Shown here in pieces: positions 63,309 through 64,000 of a stretch of DNA of 64,000 bases. The notes under the pieces were generated by a model, which was not told where the DNA came from, did no database searches, and was given only the letters and a program-made list of their open reading frames with translations. The stretch's first letter is position 1; each line of letters opens with the position of its first letter. The translations under genes and the position numbers were made by a program. Source of the stretch: an uncultured Prevotellaceae bacterium (lineage in GTDB: Bacteria; Bacteroidota; Bacteroidia; Bacteroidales; Bacteroidaceae); assembly GCA_945865175.1 (NCBI GenBank), contig CAMBDA010000013.1, positions 1 through 64,000 on the forward strand, in the 5' to 3' direction.

Positions 63309-64000
63309 ATGAACAAGATAAAGAAGATTCCATACGGCATGACCGATCTCGAAACTATCATTCGGGAAGGGTATTACTATGTAGATAAAACCAGCTTTAT
63401 ACCGAAGTTGGAGGACGAGGGAAGGTATGTCATCTTCCTCCGTCCGCGTCGCTACGGCAAGAGCATGACAATCGCCATGCTGGAGTATTACTATGGCTTG
63501 CAGTATGCAGAAAGGTTTGAAGGCATTTTCGGCGATTTATATATTGGTAAGAATCCTACCGAGAAGCGCAACTCATATCTTGTCCTGAGCCTAAACTTCA
63601 GCGCGGTTGATTCTGACAAGGATAAGGTTGAGGAGTCGTTCAATGACATTCTGTTACTGTCATTAAGGTCTTTTGCCCGCAGATATAAGGATTATCTACC
63701 AGACGGAACTGCAGGACTGATGGAGAGCCAGACAAACAGTAATGCAGCTTTCAATAGTTTGTGTGATAGGGTAATGGAGACTGATCGCAAGATGTACATC
63801 TTCATTGACGAATATGATAACTTCGCCAATACCCTTATGTCCTACGACGAGAATGCTTATCGCAATCTTACGCATGGCGATGGATTCTTCCGACTCTTTT
63901 TTAATTCGCTGAAGGCTGCAACAACAGGTGCCAATTCGGTTATAGACCGCCTATATATCTCGGGGGTCAGTCCTTTGACACTGAGCGATGTGACGAGTGG
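63309..64000 (+). CDS. AAA-ATPase-like protein (partial, runs off right edge)
   Basis: The first 230 codons are present: KKIPYGMTDLETIIREGYYYVDKTSFI, then FLRPRRYGKSMTIAMLEYYY near residue 40 (a Walker A variant RPRRYGKS), and MYIFIDEYDNFANTL near 160 (Walker B). This is the AAA_ATPase-like plus PD-(D/E)XK (DUF1703) family, very common in Bacteroidota and often in many copies. Full proteins are about 520-580 residues. The role is not known; roles in mobile elements or defence have been proposed for related ATPases. Confidence 0.8.
   Translation, partial: MNKIKKIPYGMTDLETIIREGYYYVDKTSFIPKLEDEGRYVIFLRPRRYGKSMTIAMLEYYYGLQYAERFEGIFGDLYIGKNPTEKRNSYLVLSLNFSAVDSDKDKVEESFNDILLLSLRSFARRYKDYLPDGTAGLMESQTNSNAAFNSLCDRVMETDRKMYIFIDEYDNFANTLMSYDENAYRNLTHGDGFFRLFFNSLKAATTGANSVIDRLYISGVSPLTLSDVTS

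Overview
The window reads as a chromosomal segment of a Bacteroidales bacterium, most likely Prevotellaceae (inference). Many genes are preceded by the Bacteroidota -7 promoter element TAnnTTTG. Shine-Dalgarno sites are rare. Gene families are typical of the group: SusD remnant, DUF4270, DUF4494, DUF3667, PPi-dependent phosphofructokinase, HU-HIG-like proteins and many secreted glycosidases. No rRNA, tRNA, CRISPR array or complete insertion sequence was recognised.

Layout. 1-3.7 kb is a scarred stretch: the start of a secreted protein, a SusD C-terminal relic lying directly behind a PD-(D/E)XK nuclease/transposase-family gene, an M61 peptidase, and a small antitoxin-like gene followed by a decayed GNAT gene. 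3.9-9.1 kb holds repeats, two unusual genes whose N-termini look like double-glycine (GG) peptide leaders fused in frame to secreted proteins, and an ECF sigma/anti-sigma-like operon with two secreted products. 9.3-25.4 kb is metabolic and glycan-degrading: GH35 beta-galactosidase, ABC-F ATPase, M13 peptidase, MetA, U32 protein, GH76, M6 protease and GH95. 25.6-29.3 kb carries panD/panC opposite a half-length glycogen-synthase-like gene and a DUF4270 lipoprotein. 29.5-55 kb is mostly housekeeping: a QueD-like protein, acyl-CoA ligase, YggS, DUF4494, YgiQ, an amidase/golvesin-type secreted protein with an acyltransferase, PPi-PFK, GH25 lysozyme, GH29 fucosidase, phosphoglucomutase, NudC, DUF3667, Gph-like phosphatase, PurT, RarA, GT2, GlnS and a TPR protein.

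55-64 kb is accessory. A HU-like protein with a repetitive Gly/Ser/Asp tail is followed by about 0.7 kb of non-coding DNA with nested inverted repeats around a perfect 44-bp AT palindrome. Then comes a type I restriction-modification locus in the order hsdM, fic, hsdS, fic, hsdR. The hsdR gene is gutted: an N-terminal domain and a C-terminal domain remain, in different frames, and the helicase/nuclease core is missing. An AAA-ATPase-like gene runs off the right edge.

How the genes work together. The secreted glycosidases (GH35, GH29, GH95, GH76) and peptidases (M61, M13, M6) fit growth on host or plant glycans and glycoproteins. The most noteworthy parts are the GG-leader/secreted-protein fusions, the nested palindromic region, and the restriction-less type I locus that keeps its methyltransferase, specificity subunit and two Fic proteins.
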